NCBI GenBank assembly: GCA_030424665.1
Contig: JAUHWN010000030.1
Span: forward strand, 1-32,887
Length of the DNA: 32,887 nucleotides
Direction of reading: 5' to 3'
Source of the DNA: Bdellovibrionia bacterium
Lineage (GTDB): Bacteria > Bdellovibrionota > Bdellovibrionia > Bdellovibrionales > JAGQZY01
This document shows positions 8,099-16,217 of the stretch, in pieces. The notes beneath the pieces were generated by a model. It was not told the origin of the DNA. It saw nothing but the letters and a program-made list of their open reading frames with translations, and searched no databases. Position 1 is the stretch's first letter. Every line of letters starts with the position of its first letter. Position numbers and translations under genes: made by a program.

Positions 8099-8856
8099 TG
8101 ATGCGTCCACGGATAATCCCAAGCTTACTTCTACGTAATTCAGGTCTCGTAAAAGGCGAGAAGTTCAAAGATTATAAGTACCTCGGAGACCCGATCAACA
8201 TAGTCAAAATATTTAATGAAAAGGAAGTCGACGAAATATTTCTACTCGACATCGGCGCTACCGATTCTGGCGGGGAGCCGCGCTACGACTTTCTTCAGGA
8301 CATTGCCTCCGAGGCCTTTTTTCCACTGGGATATGGTGGAGGTTTAAAAAACTGTGAACAAATCAGAAAGATCCTTTCTAGTGGTTTTGAGAAAGTTTCA
8401 ATTAATACGGCGGCTGTCGAGAACCCTGGCTTTATTAAAGAGGCGGCTCAGACTTTCGGTAGCTCCACGATCGTGGTCTCGATCGATGTCAAAAAGTCCT
8501 TTCTTGGCGGCTACACAGTATTCACACACTCTGGCCAAAAAAAGACCAAATTGAAGGTTACAGAATGGGCTGAGCAAATCGAAGATCTCGGAGCCGGAGA
8601 GATTCTGATTAATAGCATCGACCAAGACGGCACCATGAGTGGCTATGATCTTGCTCTCATTGAGCAAGTTGCCAGCCGGGTTAAAATACCTGTCGTGGCT
8701 GCTGGAGGGGCTGGAACGCTTCAGCATATGGTTGAAGCTGTGCAGAAAACTGGAGCCTCTGCAGCGGCTGCGGGTAGCTTTTTCGTGTTTCAAGGACCTC
8801 ATCGAGCCGTTCTTGTTAGCTACCCCACAGATCAAGAAATCAGGGATCACTTTTAA
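8095..8856 (+). CDS. hisF: HisF-like cyclase-fold subunit for sugar amidination (copy A)
   Basis: A (beta/alpha)8-barrel of about 253 residues that in this setting should receive ammonia from HisH and pass it to WbpG. The motifs VSINTAAVENP, VVSIDVKK, SIDQDGTMSGYD and AAGGAGTLQHM follow HisF throughout. The first catalytic aspartate of true HisF (Asp11 in the CLD-V-K-D-G segment) is replaced by leucine in RIIPSLLLRNSG, while the second (Asp130 position, in VVSID) is kept. This pattern fits a barrel that no longer cyclises the histidine intermediate, as in LPS-type HisF2. I start it at 8095, the first of three ATGs, because of AGGAG seven nt before and the ATGA overlap with hisH; the track start at 8068 is unlikely. 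Confidence 0.88.
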   Translation: MMMRPRIIPSLLLRNSGLVKGEKFKDYKYLGDPINIVKIFNEKEVDEIFLLDIGATDSGGEPRYDFLQDIASEAFFPLGYGGGLKNCEQIRKILSSGFEKVSINTAAVENPGFIKEAAQTFGSSTIVVSIDVKKSFLGGYTVFTHSGQKKTKLKVTEWAEQIEDLGAGEILINSIDQDGTMSGYDLALIEQVASRVKIPVVAAGGAGTLQHMVEAVQKTGASAAAAGSFFVFQGPHRAVLVSYPTDQEIRDHF

Positions 8857-8959
8857 GCTGGGCCCTCCTCAGACAGCTTGACTGCCTGTCCTTTCCGAGA
8901 GACAAAAATACTTTAGAATTTTTCCATTATATAGATATATCTACTGAATTGAGGAACCT
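8857..8959. other. Gap of 103 bases between the hisF-like and wbpA-like genes
   Basis: A short stem GACAG/CTGTC with a 9-nt loop (8872-8890) follows the hisF-like stop but has no T-run, so it is at best a weak terminator. The right half is AT-rich (tatagatatatcta), a plausible promoter region for wbpA-B-D, but no good -35 match was found. GAGGAA precedes the wbpA-like ATG by four nt. Confidence 0.3.
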
Positions 8960-10273
8960 ATGTCTCGAGCATCAAAAGAGTTTTTTGACAAAGTAAAGTC
9001 CAAAGAGGCTGTCATCGGAATTATCGGAATGGGCTATGTCGGCCTTCCACTCATGCTCCGATTTAATGAGGTTGGCTTCAAGGTCTTGGGTATCGATATC
9101 GACTCGGATAAGGTCAATAAACTAAATAAGGGCGAAAGTTATATTGCCCATATTGACGGTGAAGAAATACTCAAGTCGACAAAGACAGGTTTCGAGGCCA
9201 CCACAGACTTTTCAAGATCTAAAGAAGCTGATGCTCTCATTATCTGTGTACCTACTCCTCTCAACAAATATCGTGAACCGGACATCAGCTTCGTCACGAA
9301 AACGATGGATGCTCTAGCTCCTCACCTCCGTAATGGGCAAATGATTTCACTGGAATCGACAACCTACCCCGGAACGACCGAAGAAGAACTTCGTCCTCGC
9401 ATCGAGGAGCGTGGTTTTAAAATTGGAGAAGACATCTTTCTAGTTTACTCTCCTGAACGTGAGGACCCCGGTAATCCTAATTTCACAACTCGTACAATTC
9501 CAAAAGTTGTTGGTGGCAGTTGCCCAACCTGTAAAGAGATCGGTACCGCTATATACAGTACTGTAATAGATCATGTTGTCCCAGTTTCGAGCACAGAGAC
9601 AGCTGAAATGGTAAAACTTCTCGAGAATATTCATCGTGCAGTAAACATCGGCTTGGTTAACGAAATGAAAATTGTCGCTGATAGAATGGGAATAAATATT
9701 CACGAGGTAATTAAGGCCGCAGCAACCAAACCTTTTGGATTTACAGCCTATTACCCGGGCCCCGGACTCGGTGGGCATTGCATACCTATCGATCCATTTT
9801 ATCTGACGTGGAAAGCTCGCGAATACGGCCTTCACACTCGCTTTATTGAATTGGCTGGTGAAGTAAACACGAACATGCCCCATTGGGTTGTCGCGAAAAC
9901 TGTCGATGCTCTAAACGAACGCGGAAAAGCCCTTAAGGGAAGTCGTGTTCTCATGCTTGGAATCGCTTATAAGAAAAATGTCGATGATATGAGGGAGTCT
10001 CCTTCTGTCGAACTCATGGAAATCCTTCAAAGCAAAGGTGCCGAGGTTCACTATCATGACACTTACGTGCCTGTATTTCCTAAAATGAGAGAACATCACT
10101 TTAACCTTAGCTCTGTTGAATTGAGCTCGGAAACTTTAAATACTTATGACTGCGTCGTTCTCGCGACTGATCATGACAACTTTGATTATGATCTGATCAA
10201 GAACAACGCGAAGCTAATTATTGATACTCGTGGCCGATACCTTGAACACGAAGAGCACATTATCAAAGCCTAG
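8960..10273 (+). CDS. wbpA: UDP-GlcNAc 6-dehydrogenase-like nucleotide-sugar dehydrogenase (WbpA type)
   Basis: Cytoplasmic NAD-dependent enzyme of 437 residues that oxidises C6 of a UDP-sugar, most likely UDP-GlcNAc to UDP-GlcNAcA, the first step of the di-N-acetyl-hexuronate pathway. GMGYVGLP at about 23-30 is the dinucleotide-binding loop; [11 protein letters not shown] and YSPEREDPG are family blocks; [14 protein letters not shown] holds the catalytic Cys274; [15 protein letters not shown] is the UDP-binding C-terminal domain. It is followed after 8 nt by the wbpB-like gene, then directly by the wbpD-like gene, in the order known for this pathway, which favours GlcNAc over glucose as substrate. 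A GAGGAA site precedes the ATG. Specificity for the GlcNAc epimer is inferred from context. Confidence 0.92.
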   Translation: MSRASKEFFDKVKSKEAVIGIIGMGYVGLPLMLRFNEVGFKVLGIDIDSDKVNKLNKGESYIAHIDGEEILKSTKTGFEATTDFSRSKEADALIICVPTPLNKYREPDISFVTKTMDALAPHLRNGQMISLESTTYPGTTEEELRPRIEERGFKIGEDIFLVYSPEREDPGNPNFTTRTIPKVVGGSCPTCKEIGTAIYSTVIDHVVPVSSTETAEMVKLLENIHRAVNIGLVNEMKIVADRMGINIHEVIKAAATKPFGFTAYYPGPGLGGHCIPIDPFYLTWKAREYGLHTRFIELAGEVNTNMPHWVVAKTVDALNERGKALKGSRVLMLGIAYKKNVDDMRESPSVELMEILQSKGAEVHYHDTYVPVFPKMREHHFNLSSVELSSETLNTYDCVVLATDHDNFDYDLIKNNAKLIIDTRGRYLEHEEHIIKA

Positions 10274-10281
10274 GACTTTAA

Positions 10282-11346
10282 ATGAATTTAATTACACACG
10301 AACCGATAAAAGACCGAAAAATTAAATTAGCTCTGGTGGGAGCTGGACGAATTTCTGAAAAGCACTTTCAGGCGATTGAAAAACACAATGACAATTTAGA
10401 ACTGGTGGCAATTTGCGATAACAATCCCGAGGTTCTAAAAACTATGACGGCTGAAAAAAATGTCGAGGGCTTTTTAGGCCTCGACGAGATGCTAAAACGC
10501 AGTGATGCCGATGCCGTCGTCTTAACCACTCCCAGCGGGATTCACCCTAACCAAGCTATCCATGTTGCTCGTGCTGGCAAACATGTCATTTCTGAAAAAC
10601 CCATGGCAACACGTTGGGAGGATGGAAAAGAAATGGTCGCCGAATGCGATCGTAACGGTGTTCGACTTTTCGTTGTTAAGCAAAATCGGCACAATGCGAC
10701 CCTTCAAATGCTAAAAAGAGCAATTGATGAAAAGCGCTTTGGCCGAATCTATATGGTGAACGTTAACGTCTTTTGGACACGCCCCCAAGATTACTATGAT
10801 CAGGCCGACTGGCGTGGCACCTGGGAGTTCGACGGTGGAGCATTCATGAATCAGGCAAGTCATTACATCGATCTACTCGATTGGATGATTGGTCCTATTG
10901 AAAGCCTGCAAGCTTATACAACCACATTGGCGAGAAATATCGAAGTGGAAGATACAGGGGTTGCCTCCCTAAAATGGCGATCTGGTGCATTGGGATCGGT
11001 CAATGTCACTATGCTCACCTATCCAAAAAACTTTGAAGGTTCTCTCACGATTTTAGGCGAAAAGGGAACCGTTCGAATTGGCGGTGTTGCAGTTAACGAA
11101 ATTCAAAATTGGCAATTTGAAGATACCCAAGATTACGATAAGCAGGTCAAAGAAGCCAATTATGAAACAACCAGTGTTTATGGCTTCGGACACCCTGCCT
11201 ACTACGAAAACGTTATCCAAACACTTCGCGGCGAAGCAGAACCACTTACTTGCGGACGCGAAGGTCTGAAGTCGCTTGAAGTGCTTATAGGACTTTATCG
11301 TTCAGCTCGTGACGGTAAAAGAGTATCGCTTCCTCTTGATTACTAA
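10282..11346 (+). CDS. wbpB: UDP-GlcNAcA 3-dehydrogenase-like oxidoreductase (WbpB/WlbA, Gfo/Idh/MocA family)
   Basis: A 354-residue NAD-dependent oxidoreductase expected to oxidise C3 of UDP-N-acetylglucosaminuronate, giving the 3-keto sugar for transamination. The Rossmann loop LALVGAGRISEKH is at 17-28, the family EKPMA motif has Lys106, and a catalytic-region histidine lies in FMNQASHYIDLLDW at about 194. NRHNATLQMLKRAI and FWTRPQDYYDQADWRG are blocks I associate with WbpB/WlbA rather than with other Gfo/Idh enzymes. It is encoded between wbpA- and wbpD-like genes on the same strand. In the known pathway this enzyme works together with an aminotransferase (WbpE); no typical one is seen in this window. 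Confidence 0.9.
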   Translation: MNLITHEPIKDRKIKLALVGAGRISEKHFQAIEKHNDNLELVAICDNNPEVLKTMTAEKNVEGFLGLDEMLKRSDADAVVLTTPSGIHPNQAIHVARAGKHVISEKPMATRWEDGKEMVAECDRNGVRLFVVKQNRHNATLQMLKRAIDEKRFGRIYMVNVNVFWTRPQDYYDQADWRGTWEFDGGAFMNQASHYIDLLDWMIGPIESLQAYTTTLARNIEVEDTGVASLKWRSGALGSVNVTMLTYPKNFEGSLTILGEKGTVRIGGVAVNEIQNWQFEDTQDYDKQVKEANYETTSVYGFGHPAYYENVIQTLRGEAEPLTCGREGLKSLEVLIGLYRSARDGKRVSLPLDY

Positions 11347-11901
11347 ATGGGTGAAGAAATGATGATTCACGAATCTGCTAAAATTCATGAGACTGCGATT
11401 GTAGATGACGGTGCTAAGATTGGAGCCAACTCCAGAGTTTGGCACTGGGTCCACATATGTAGTGGTGCTCAAATAGGAGAAGGCTGTTCATTTGGTCAAA
11501 ATGTCTTCGTCGGTAATGACGTCAAAATCGGCAATAATGTTAAAGTTCAAAATAATGTTTCGATCTACGATTCTATTACTATTGAGGATGATGTTTTTTG
11601 CGGACCAAGTATGGTTTTTACTAACGTAATTAACCCCCGTTCGGCCATTATCCGTAAAGATGAATACTTAAGAACCCACGTAAAAAAGGGTGCTAGTATA
11701 GGTGCTAATGCTACAATCATATGTGGGAATACTATAGGTGAATATGCGTTTATAGCAGCGGGCGCCGTAATAACTAAGGATGTTCCTGCTCACGCCTTAA
11801 TGGCGGGAGTGCCGGCGAAGCAAATCGGATGGATGAACAAAGAGGGACATCGAGTAACTGACCCGAAAGAAATCGAACAGCTCAGTCAAGCTCACATTTA
11901 A
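11347..11901 (+). CDS. wbpD: UDP-3-amino-GlcNAcA N-acetyltransferase-like (WbpD/WlbB type)
   Basis: Left-handed beta-helix acyltransferase of 184 residues, probably a cytoplasmic trimer using acetyl-CoA to acetylate the 3-amino group of UDP-2-acetamido-3-amino-glucuronate. Hexapeptide repeats ([42 protein letters not shown]) run from about residue 25 to 160. The loop [17 protein letters not shown] and the C-terminal [14 protein letters not shown] are close to what I recall of WbpD. The ATG at 11347 directly follows the wbpB-like stop; ATGs at 11359 and 11362 are alternatives with a weak GAAGAA before them, so the first few residues are uncertain. It ends the plus-strand run and faces the seven-gene minus operon across 3 nt. 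Confidence 0.9.
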   Translation: MGEEMMIHESAKIHETAIVDDGAKIGANSRVWHWVHICSGAQIGEGCSFGQNVFVGNDVKIGNNVKVQNNVSIYDSITIEDDVFCGPSMVFTNVINPRSAIIRKDEYLRTHVKKGASIGANATIICGNTIGEYAFIAAGAVITKDVPAHALMAGVPAKQIGWMNKEGHRVTDPKEIEQLSQAHI

Positions 11902-11904
11902 TCA

Positions 11905-12714
11905 TCATAAAACAATTTCTAGACCATTTTTTATCTTTATAAGACTCAGCTTTTTGCTCTTGAATTTCTTTAAATCCTTTGCATTAGGCCAACTGTAGTA
12001 TGATTTTTGGGGTATCTTTGATACCGAATAGCAAGTCCTTGTCTTCAAATAATCCATCAATAATTCTTTTCCCAAAGCATTGTTTCTTACAATATTAGAA
12101 AAGAGGTCTTTGCTATAGTCTATTGGGATTTCTTTTTGACTTAAAACTGGCCCCTTATCTAACTCGGGGGTTACTTCAAATAAGCTCGTCCCGATAAACT
12201 CTTCCTGGTTTTTCATAGAATGAAACTCAGCTGCAATACCTTTGTACGACGGCAATACAGATGAATGGACACACACTGTATTCTCTTTGGGAACCTTAAG
12301 TAGCTCTTTTGAAAATATTTGATTTATTCTTATCAGAAAGCGATCCGGTCTAAGGTCTCTAAATTTTTTTATCCATAAAGGTGAGCTAAAGTTATCAGAA
12401 TAGTAAATTGGAATTTTTCTTTCTTTTGCAATTTTAATTAAATTACTAACTTCAAAATTCTCACACTTAGATGCTTTACTAAAAGGATTCAACTGGAAAA
12501 GTCTAAAAAGTCCGTTGTAGAAAGCTAAAAACAACCAGTATTGAAATGCACATTTCTTTAAAAGAGCCAACGCCCCTTGGTTTTTCCCTTGTTTGTTCTT
12601 TGTAATACTTGTCGTTACACAAAGTGCCGAAACCTTTATATCAGAGTCACACATCACTCCGGAGAAAATCGTGTGAGAAGTTAGATCGTTATTTATAAAA
12701 ATTACGACTCTCAT
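11905..12714 (-). CDS. Formyltransferase-like protein with a substituted catalytic asparagine
   Basis: A 269-residue protein with the C-terminal half of the formyltransferase fold (as in ArnA, sugar N-formyltransferases and Fmt): HSSVLPSYKG, then GTSLFEVTPELDKGPVLSQKEIPI. In the family, the triad is Asn, His and Asp in N-x-H-x-S-L-L-P and the downstream D-x-G. Here His150 and Asp186 are present, but the asparagine position is Cys148 (ENTVCVHSS; codon TGT). The N-terminal 100 residues are divergent. I start it at the ATG at 12714, which overlaps the methyltransferase stop as ATGA; the track start is a TTG five codons earlier. Being last in an operon with a DegT-type aminotransferase, it could N-acylate an amino sugar. 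With the Asn lost, formyl transfer is not assured. Confidence 0.6.
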   Translation of the reverse strand: MRVVIFINNDLTSHTIFSGVMCDSDIKVSALCVTTSITKNKQGKNQGALALLKKCAFQYWLFLAFYNGLFRLFQLNPFSKASKCENFEVSNLIKIAKERKIPIYYSDNFSSPLWIKKFRDLRPDRFLIRINQIFSKELLKVPKENTVCVHSSVLPSYKGIAAEFHSMKNQEEFIGTSLFEVTPELDKGPVLSQKEIPIDYSKDLFSNIVRNNALGKELLMDYLKTRTCYSVSKIPQKSYYSWPNAKDLKKFKSKKLSLIKIKNGLEIVL

Positions 12715-13520
12715 ATTTTTCTCAACCAAAGAGTCACTTTTTCGTTAACATCATTCTTTTCAACCTCCACCACCGTTCTATCTACCCAGGACATAATTTC
12801 ATCAGCCTCTAAAACACTCAATTGTTTCGGGGATATGTTCACACTTACAACTTCCTTGACAGCTTTATAACTAGAGTTCCATAAAGCCAGTCCTGACTTA
12901 GTAGGTAAAAATCCCCATATAGGAACCATCAAATGAACTAGGAGAAAACCTAAACCTATGATATTTAAAACCTTGTATGCTGATCTAAGAAATGAAAAAA
13001 CTAACCCTCCAAACCCTTGAGGTTTTGGAAGAATCCAGAACCCTATCAACCCTCCTGATCGGGTTACTCTCAACAACTCTCTAAAAGCCTTCTGAGGTTC
13101 ATCAGAGTATGCAATTACTCCATAACTAAAAGTGACATCAAAACTATTGTCTCTAAATGGCAATGAACAGACATCTCCCTGTACAAAAATTGAGTTCGCT
13201 GGTGCTCGACTTTGAGCCTTTAATAAGGCACTTTCCGATAAATCTAAAAAACAGTAGGTTGTCGACTGAATATTTAATTTTTTTAAAACCTGACTATGAA
13301 CACCATCTCCGCAGCCAGCATCTAACACGAAGTTAGCCTGCTTTAAATCCGTTAGAGCCGCAGATAAAAATTCCTCACCTTGTTGCAACTTCAACAATGG
13401 GATTTCTTTGTCAGCTTCATCCCAATGACTGTCAAAGTTACTGGAATCTATGAAAGAGTACAGTCCCTCGCCAATCCTTCTTCTTGACCTGCTTGTATCA
13501 AATTTATCTCGAATATCCAT
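12711..13520 (-). CDS. Class I SAM-dependent methyltransferase
   Basis: A 269-residue protein with the SAM-binding motif VLDAGCGDGVHS at about 65-76, an acidic strand end at FLDLSE, a motif II-like DVTFSYGVIAYSDEP and a post-motif LLRVTRSGGLIGFW: the methyltransferase type 11 arrangement. After the Rossmann domain there is a hydrophobic stretch (IIGLGFLLVHLMVPIWGF), which may anchor it to the membrane. It is encoded between the DegT-type aminotransferase (5-nt gap) and the formyltransferase-like gene (ATGA overlap), so a sugar or lipid-linked glycan is the probable methyl acceptor. The target atom cannot be told. Confidence 0.8.
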   Translation of the reverse strand: MDIRDKFDTSRSRRRIGEGLYSFIDSSNFDSHWDEADKEIPLLKLQQGEEFLSAALTDLKQANFVLDAGCGDGVHSQVLKKLNIQSTTYCFLDLSESALLKAQSRAPANSIFVQGDVCSLPFRDNSFDVTFSYGVIAYSDEPQKAFRELLRVTRSGGLIGFWILPKPQGFGGLVFSFLRSAYKVLNIIGLGFLLVHLMVPIWGFLPTKSGLALWNSSYKAVKEVVSVNISPKQLSVLEADEIMSWVDRTVVEVEKNDVNEKVTLWLRKI

Positions 13521-13525
13521 GAAAC

Positions 13526-14764
13526 CTAACTACTCGCCCCATTCATAACATCGATCAATTTTTCACTGATTCTTGACATTTCTTCTTCTAAGTCAAAATC
13601 GAAAAATCTATTTTCAAAAAAAGTAAGAGGTAAGTTGAGTACTCTCTTGGAATAATCATGAGCAATCGGGCATGAATTATATCCCATAGACTTATAGGCA
13701 CTCAAATCAGAAATAGAATAGTCAACGATAATTCCAACCTCAGACTTGAATATCTCTCGTAACTCGAGTCTTGTCACGTCTCGCTCTTTCTCTCTTACGA
13801 GTACTGGGTAGTGACTCCATGTCGCGCCATCAACGTAACTCAGTTGTCTAAACCAGGTGTTATCATCAAGTGGCTTCATAAGATCAAAATATTTCTTAGC
13901 TATTTTTCTGCGGTTCTCAACCCTTTCGTCAAAACGCTCGAGTGAAGATTTCAAAATTGATTTCGAAGTTCTACTCAGGTGGTGGTCATAATCTCGTGGG
14001 AGATCTATTCGGTCTTCCGCAAAATATTGTGTTTCGGAGTCTAGGGATGAAGTATTATTTATAAGATAATCAACAAGTGAATAGATTCCTGGGTTAAATG
14101 CAATTTGACCCGCTACACTATATAGATATTCATATAGTCCATCAAAATTCGCTTTTAAAAACTTTCGATTAAAAAGAGTGACTTTGTCTGCAATAGCTTT
14201 GTCTCGAATTGACAAGATTCCAGCGTGAATTCCATTCACTAATTTGGAAATATTGGCCCCATAGATCGCTACATCACCATAATGCGTTACAACTTTCCCT
14301 GTAGAGTCTTTGCAAAAATAAGAATGCGCACAATCTTGAACGACAATAACTTCAGGAAACCTAGCTTTTACTTCCCTATATAATTCAGCAGTCTCCTCTG
14401 GATAACCAAAAAGATGAGTTGGTATAATCATGGCTGTTTCATTGTCGATCGCTTCAAGATAAGCTTCAGAGGCCGGCTGAAAAGAGTCCTCTGATGAATC
14501 TAAAAAAACAGGCGTGTTTCCACTCTTTACAATCGCATGAGCGACCACAACACATGAATAACTTGGAATAATAACTTTTTTACCTTCTAATTCCAAAGCA
14601 CAAAGAAGAGCATACAGTCCTGACCGCCCATACTTGTACAAGAAGTGATGATCTAACCCCGATTTCCTTTTTAGATACCCAAAAATTTCAAACTCTAAGT
14701 CAGCAATTTCAACGGGTGCTAAAATATCTGAAGGACGATAGTCCGGACTAAATCTTGGGTACAT
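13526..14764 (-). CDS. DegT/DnrJ/EryC1/StrS-type PLP aminotransferase, divergent
   Basis: A 412-residue fold-type I PLP enzyme, presumably aminating a keto nucleotide sugar. YKYGRSGLYALLCAL, VIIPSYSCVVVAHAIV and PVFLDSSEDSF give the N-terminal cofactor-binding part; VVQDCAHSY carries the ring-nitrogen aspartate (Asp144); YGANISKLVNG carries the expected Schiff-base lysine (Lys174). The lysine context differs from the usual S-F-H/F-x(2)-K-x(3)-G-E-G-G of sugar aminotransferases such as WbpE, and the protein is about 40 residues longer than those. It overlaps the preceding gene by 17 nt and has GAGGA at its ATG. It may supply the missing WbpE step for the wbpA-B-D genes, or make another amino sugar in its own operon. 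I cannot decide between them. Confidence 0.78.
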   Translation of the reverse strand: MYPRFSPDYRPSDILAPVEIADLEFEIFGYLKRKSGLDHHFLYKYGRSGLYALLCALELEGKKVIIPSYSCVVVAHAIVKSGNTPVFLDSSEDSFQPASEAYLEAIDNETAMIIPTHLFGYPEETAELYREVKARFPEVIVVQDCAHSYFCKDSTGKVVTHYGDVAIYGANISKLVNGIHAGILSIRDKAIADKVTLFNRKFLKANFDGLYEYLYSVAGQIAFNPGIYSLVDYLINNTSSLDSETQYFAEDRIDLPRDYDHHLSRTSKSILKSSLERFDERVENRRKIAKKYFDLMKPLDDNTWFRQLSYVDGATWSHYPVLVREKERDVTRLELREIFKSEVGIIVDYSISDLSAYKSMGYNSCPIAHDYSKRVLNLPLTFFENRFFDFDLEEEMSRISEKLIDVMNGASS

Positions 14765-16217
14765 TCCTCAAATATTTCCTTGAAAAGCTATTGGCAGATG
14801 CCATGTGCTCGTAAAATCCAGGGTGCAAGAGCGAATAGCCACCTGCCTCTTTAACAAATAGCTGTTCTGAACTTTTGTCGAAATTAATTTCAATTGAAGT
14901 CGGCACTTGTGACCCACTACCCATAACAAACCTCTTTAAAAGCCTCTTAAATAACCTATGCATAATTGGTAAAAAATAGAAAAGTGGCCCTAAAACACGT
15001 AATAAGATTGTAGTAAATGCATTAGGCAATTTTTGCTTTACATCAACTAAACTATATTTAAAAGAAAATCCATTTTTTCCAACTGCCTTAGCTTGGACCA
15101 TTCCCCGTGTAGCCCAATTACTTTTCTTAAAACCGGGAATAGAAATATCTTCAAAGAGATCCGACTGACCGATACGAATCCCCTCAACCACCCCATTTGA
15201 AAAAGAAACTAGCAGATTTAGACTAGAAGATCTAAAGCAATACAGGTTCGCATTATTGAAGTATTGATCACAATCCTCTATTTTTTCATTTTTAAAAGTA
15301 ACCTTTCCAGCTTTATATTGGCGATAGAAAAAACTCCAAGTCGTATAGATTGTTGCAAAGTTCCCTGAATCGACAGAAACAGGACTTAAAAGTCTAAGGG
15401 ATTTATATGCACTCTCAATCCATATCTGGGGAGTCGGAATAAATGAGGACGCCCCTAGGTAGAATATTGAGGTCCCCCTAGAACCGATATCACCTGCAAA
15501 ATTACCATTCTGCTGAAAAAAGAATGAACAAAACTCACCAGCGCTCTCCAGCTTTTCAACCCAGGTATCAGGAAGCTCTCTTACGGAGTTAGCCATCGCG
15601 AAATAATGCAGAAGAAGGGTCTGGTAGCCAGGGTCAGCTCCATCATACTCTGGAAACCATCCCTCTTTATCCATAATATTAAACAATGGTTCAACAACAG
15701 ATACGTCTCCAGACTCCAACCACATAGCAAGATACGCAGTAGCTAGATGATTAGAAATAACTCCGTGTGTTTCTGGTGTCCTTTTCAAAAACCCAACCGA
15801 CTCTTGGATGACTTCTTGAATCTCATTCTCTGAGTCTTGTGTTAAGAAATTTGAGTGCTTGTTTTTTAAGTAAGAGAAATAAAAAGCAACCATTGCCGTA
15901 ACTGCAAAGGAAGACTCATAGGGGTAGGCTTCTTCAAAACTCCCATTACTCCTTTGAAGCTTTTTAGTACCCTTGATTACATGCCCCACGAGTTTTAGAA
16001 TTTCCTCCTTAGGTAGTCCACTCAACTCGTTAGTATCTAATAGCCCAACCAAACTTGCCTGCCAAGAGCCGTTCGAAAAATCCTTTACTTTCCAGGCCCA
16101 GTAATCCCTATCACAGTATCCCAGAGTTTTAGAATCTTCTCTGAGGTCAACCTGATTTAAAAACCTTTGATGGCTGTATCGTAAGATTGAAGGTAAGTCT
16201 TCTATGAATAAGCTCAT
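14748..16217 (-). CDS. Uncharacterised protein, probable alpha/alpha-toroid fold, polysaccharide-locus associated
   Basis: No confident function. The 489-residue product starts as ATGA overlapping the deacetylase-like stop. The first 330 residues are helical with repeated aromatic or glycine-rich turns (CDRDYWAWKVKDFSNGSWQ, SNGSFEEAYPYESSFAV, KEGWFPEYDGADPGYQTLL, GDIGSRGTSIFYLG), the pattern expected of an alpha/alpha barrel such as polysaccharide lyases, glycosidases or epimerases. The last 150 residues look beta-rich with one hydrophobic patch (LLRVLGPLFYFLPIMHRLF). No signal peptide is visible, so it is probably cytoplasmic or membrane-peripheral. It sits between the NodB-like and aminotransferase genes. 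It might be a heparinase-like relative or a uronyl-epimerase-like enzyme, but the usual heparinase II/III C-terminal motifs were not found. Confidence 0.6.
   Translation of the reverse strand: MSLFIEDLPSILRYSHQRFLNQVDLREDSKTLGYCDRDYWAWKVKDFSNGSWQASLVGLLDTNELSGLPKEEILKLVGHVIKGTKKLQRSNGSFEEAYPYESSFAVTAMVAFYFSYLKNKHSNFLTQDSENEIQEVIQESVGFLKRTPETHGVISNHLATAYLAMWLESGDVSVVEPLFNIMDKEGWFPEYDGADPGYQTLLLHYFAMANSVRELPDTWVEKLESAGEFCSFFFQQNGNFAGDIGSRGTSIFYLGASSFIPTPQIWIESAYKSLRLLSPVSVDSGNFATIYTTWSFFYRQYKAGKVTFKNEKIEDCDQYFNNANLYCFRSSSLNLLVSFSNGVVEGIRIGQSDLFEDISIPGFKKSNWATRGMVQAKAVGKNGFSFKYSLVDVKQKLPNAFTTILLRVLGPLFYFLPIMHRLFKRLLKRFVMGSGSQVPTSIEINFDKSSEQLFVKEAGGYSLLHPGFYEHMASANSFSRKYLRNVPKI

Noticed and set aside
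8398-8850. 150-residue antisense ORF within hisF-like A, and similar overlapping ORFs such as 9440-9883
   Set aside because: They lie wholly inside genes with strong family motifs, have no ribosome binding sites or recognisable domains, and read like reverse-frame shadows.
7469-8856. HisH/HisF pairs as genuine histidine-biosynthesis genes
   Set aside because: No other his genes are nearby, the HisF proteins lack the first catalytic aspartate, and both pairs sit in loci with WbpG-type amidotransferases.
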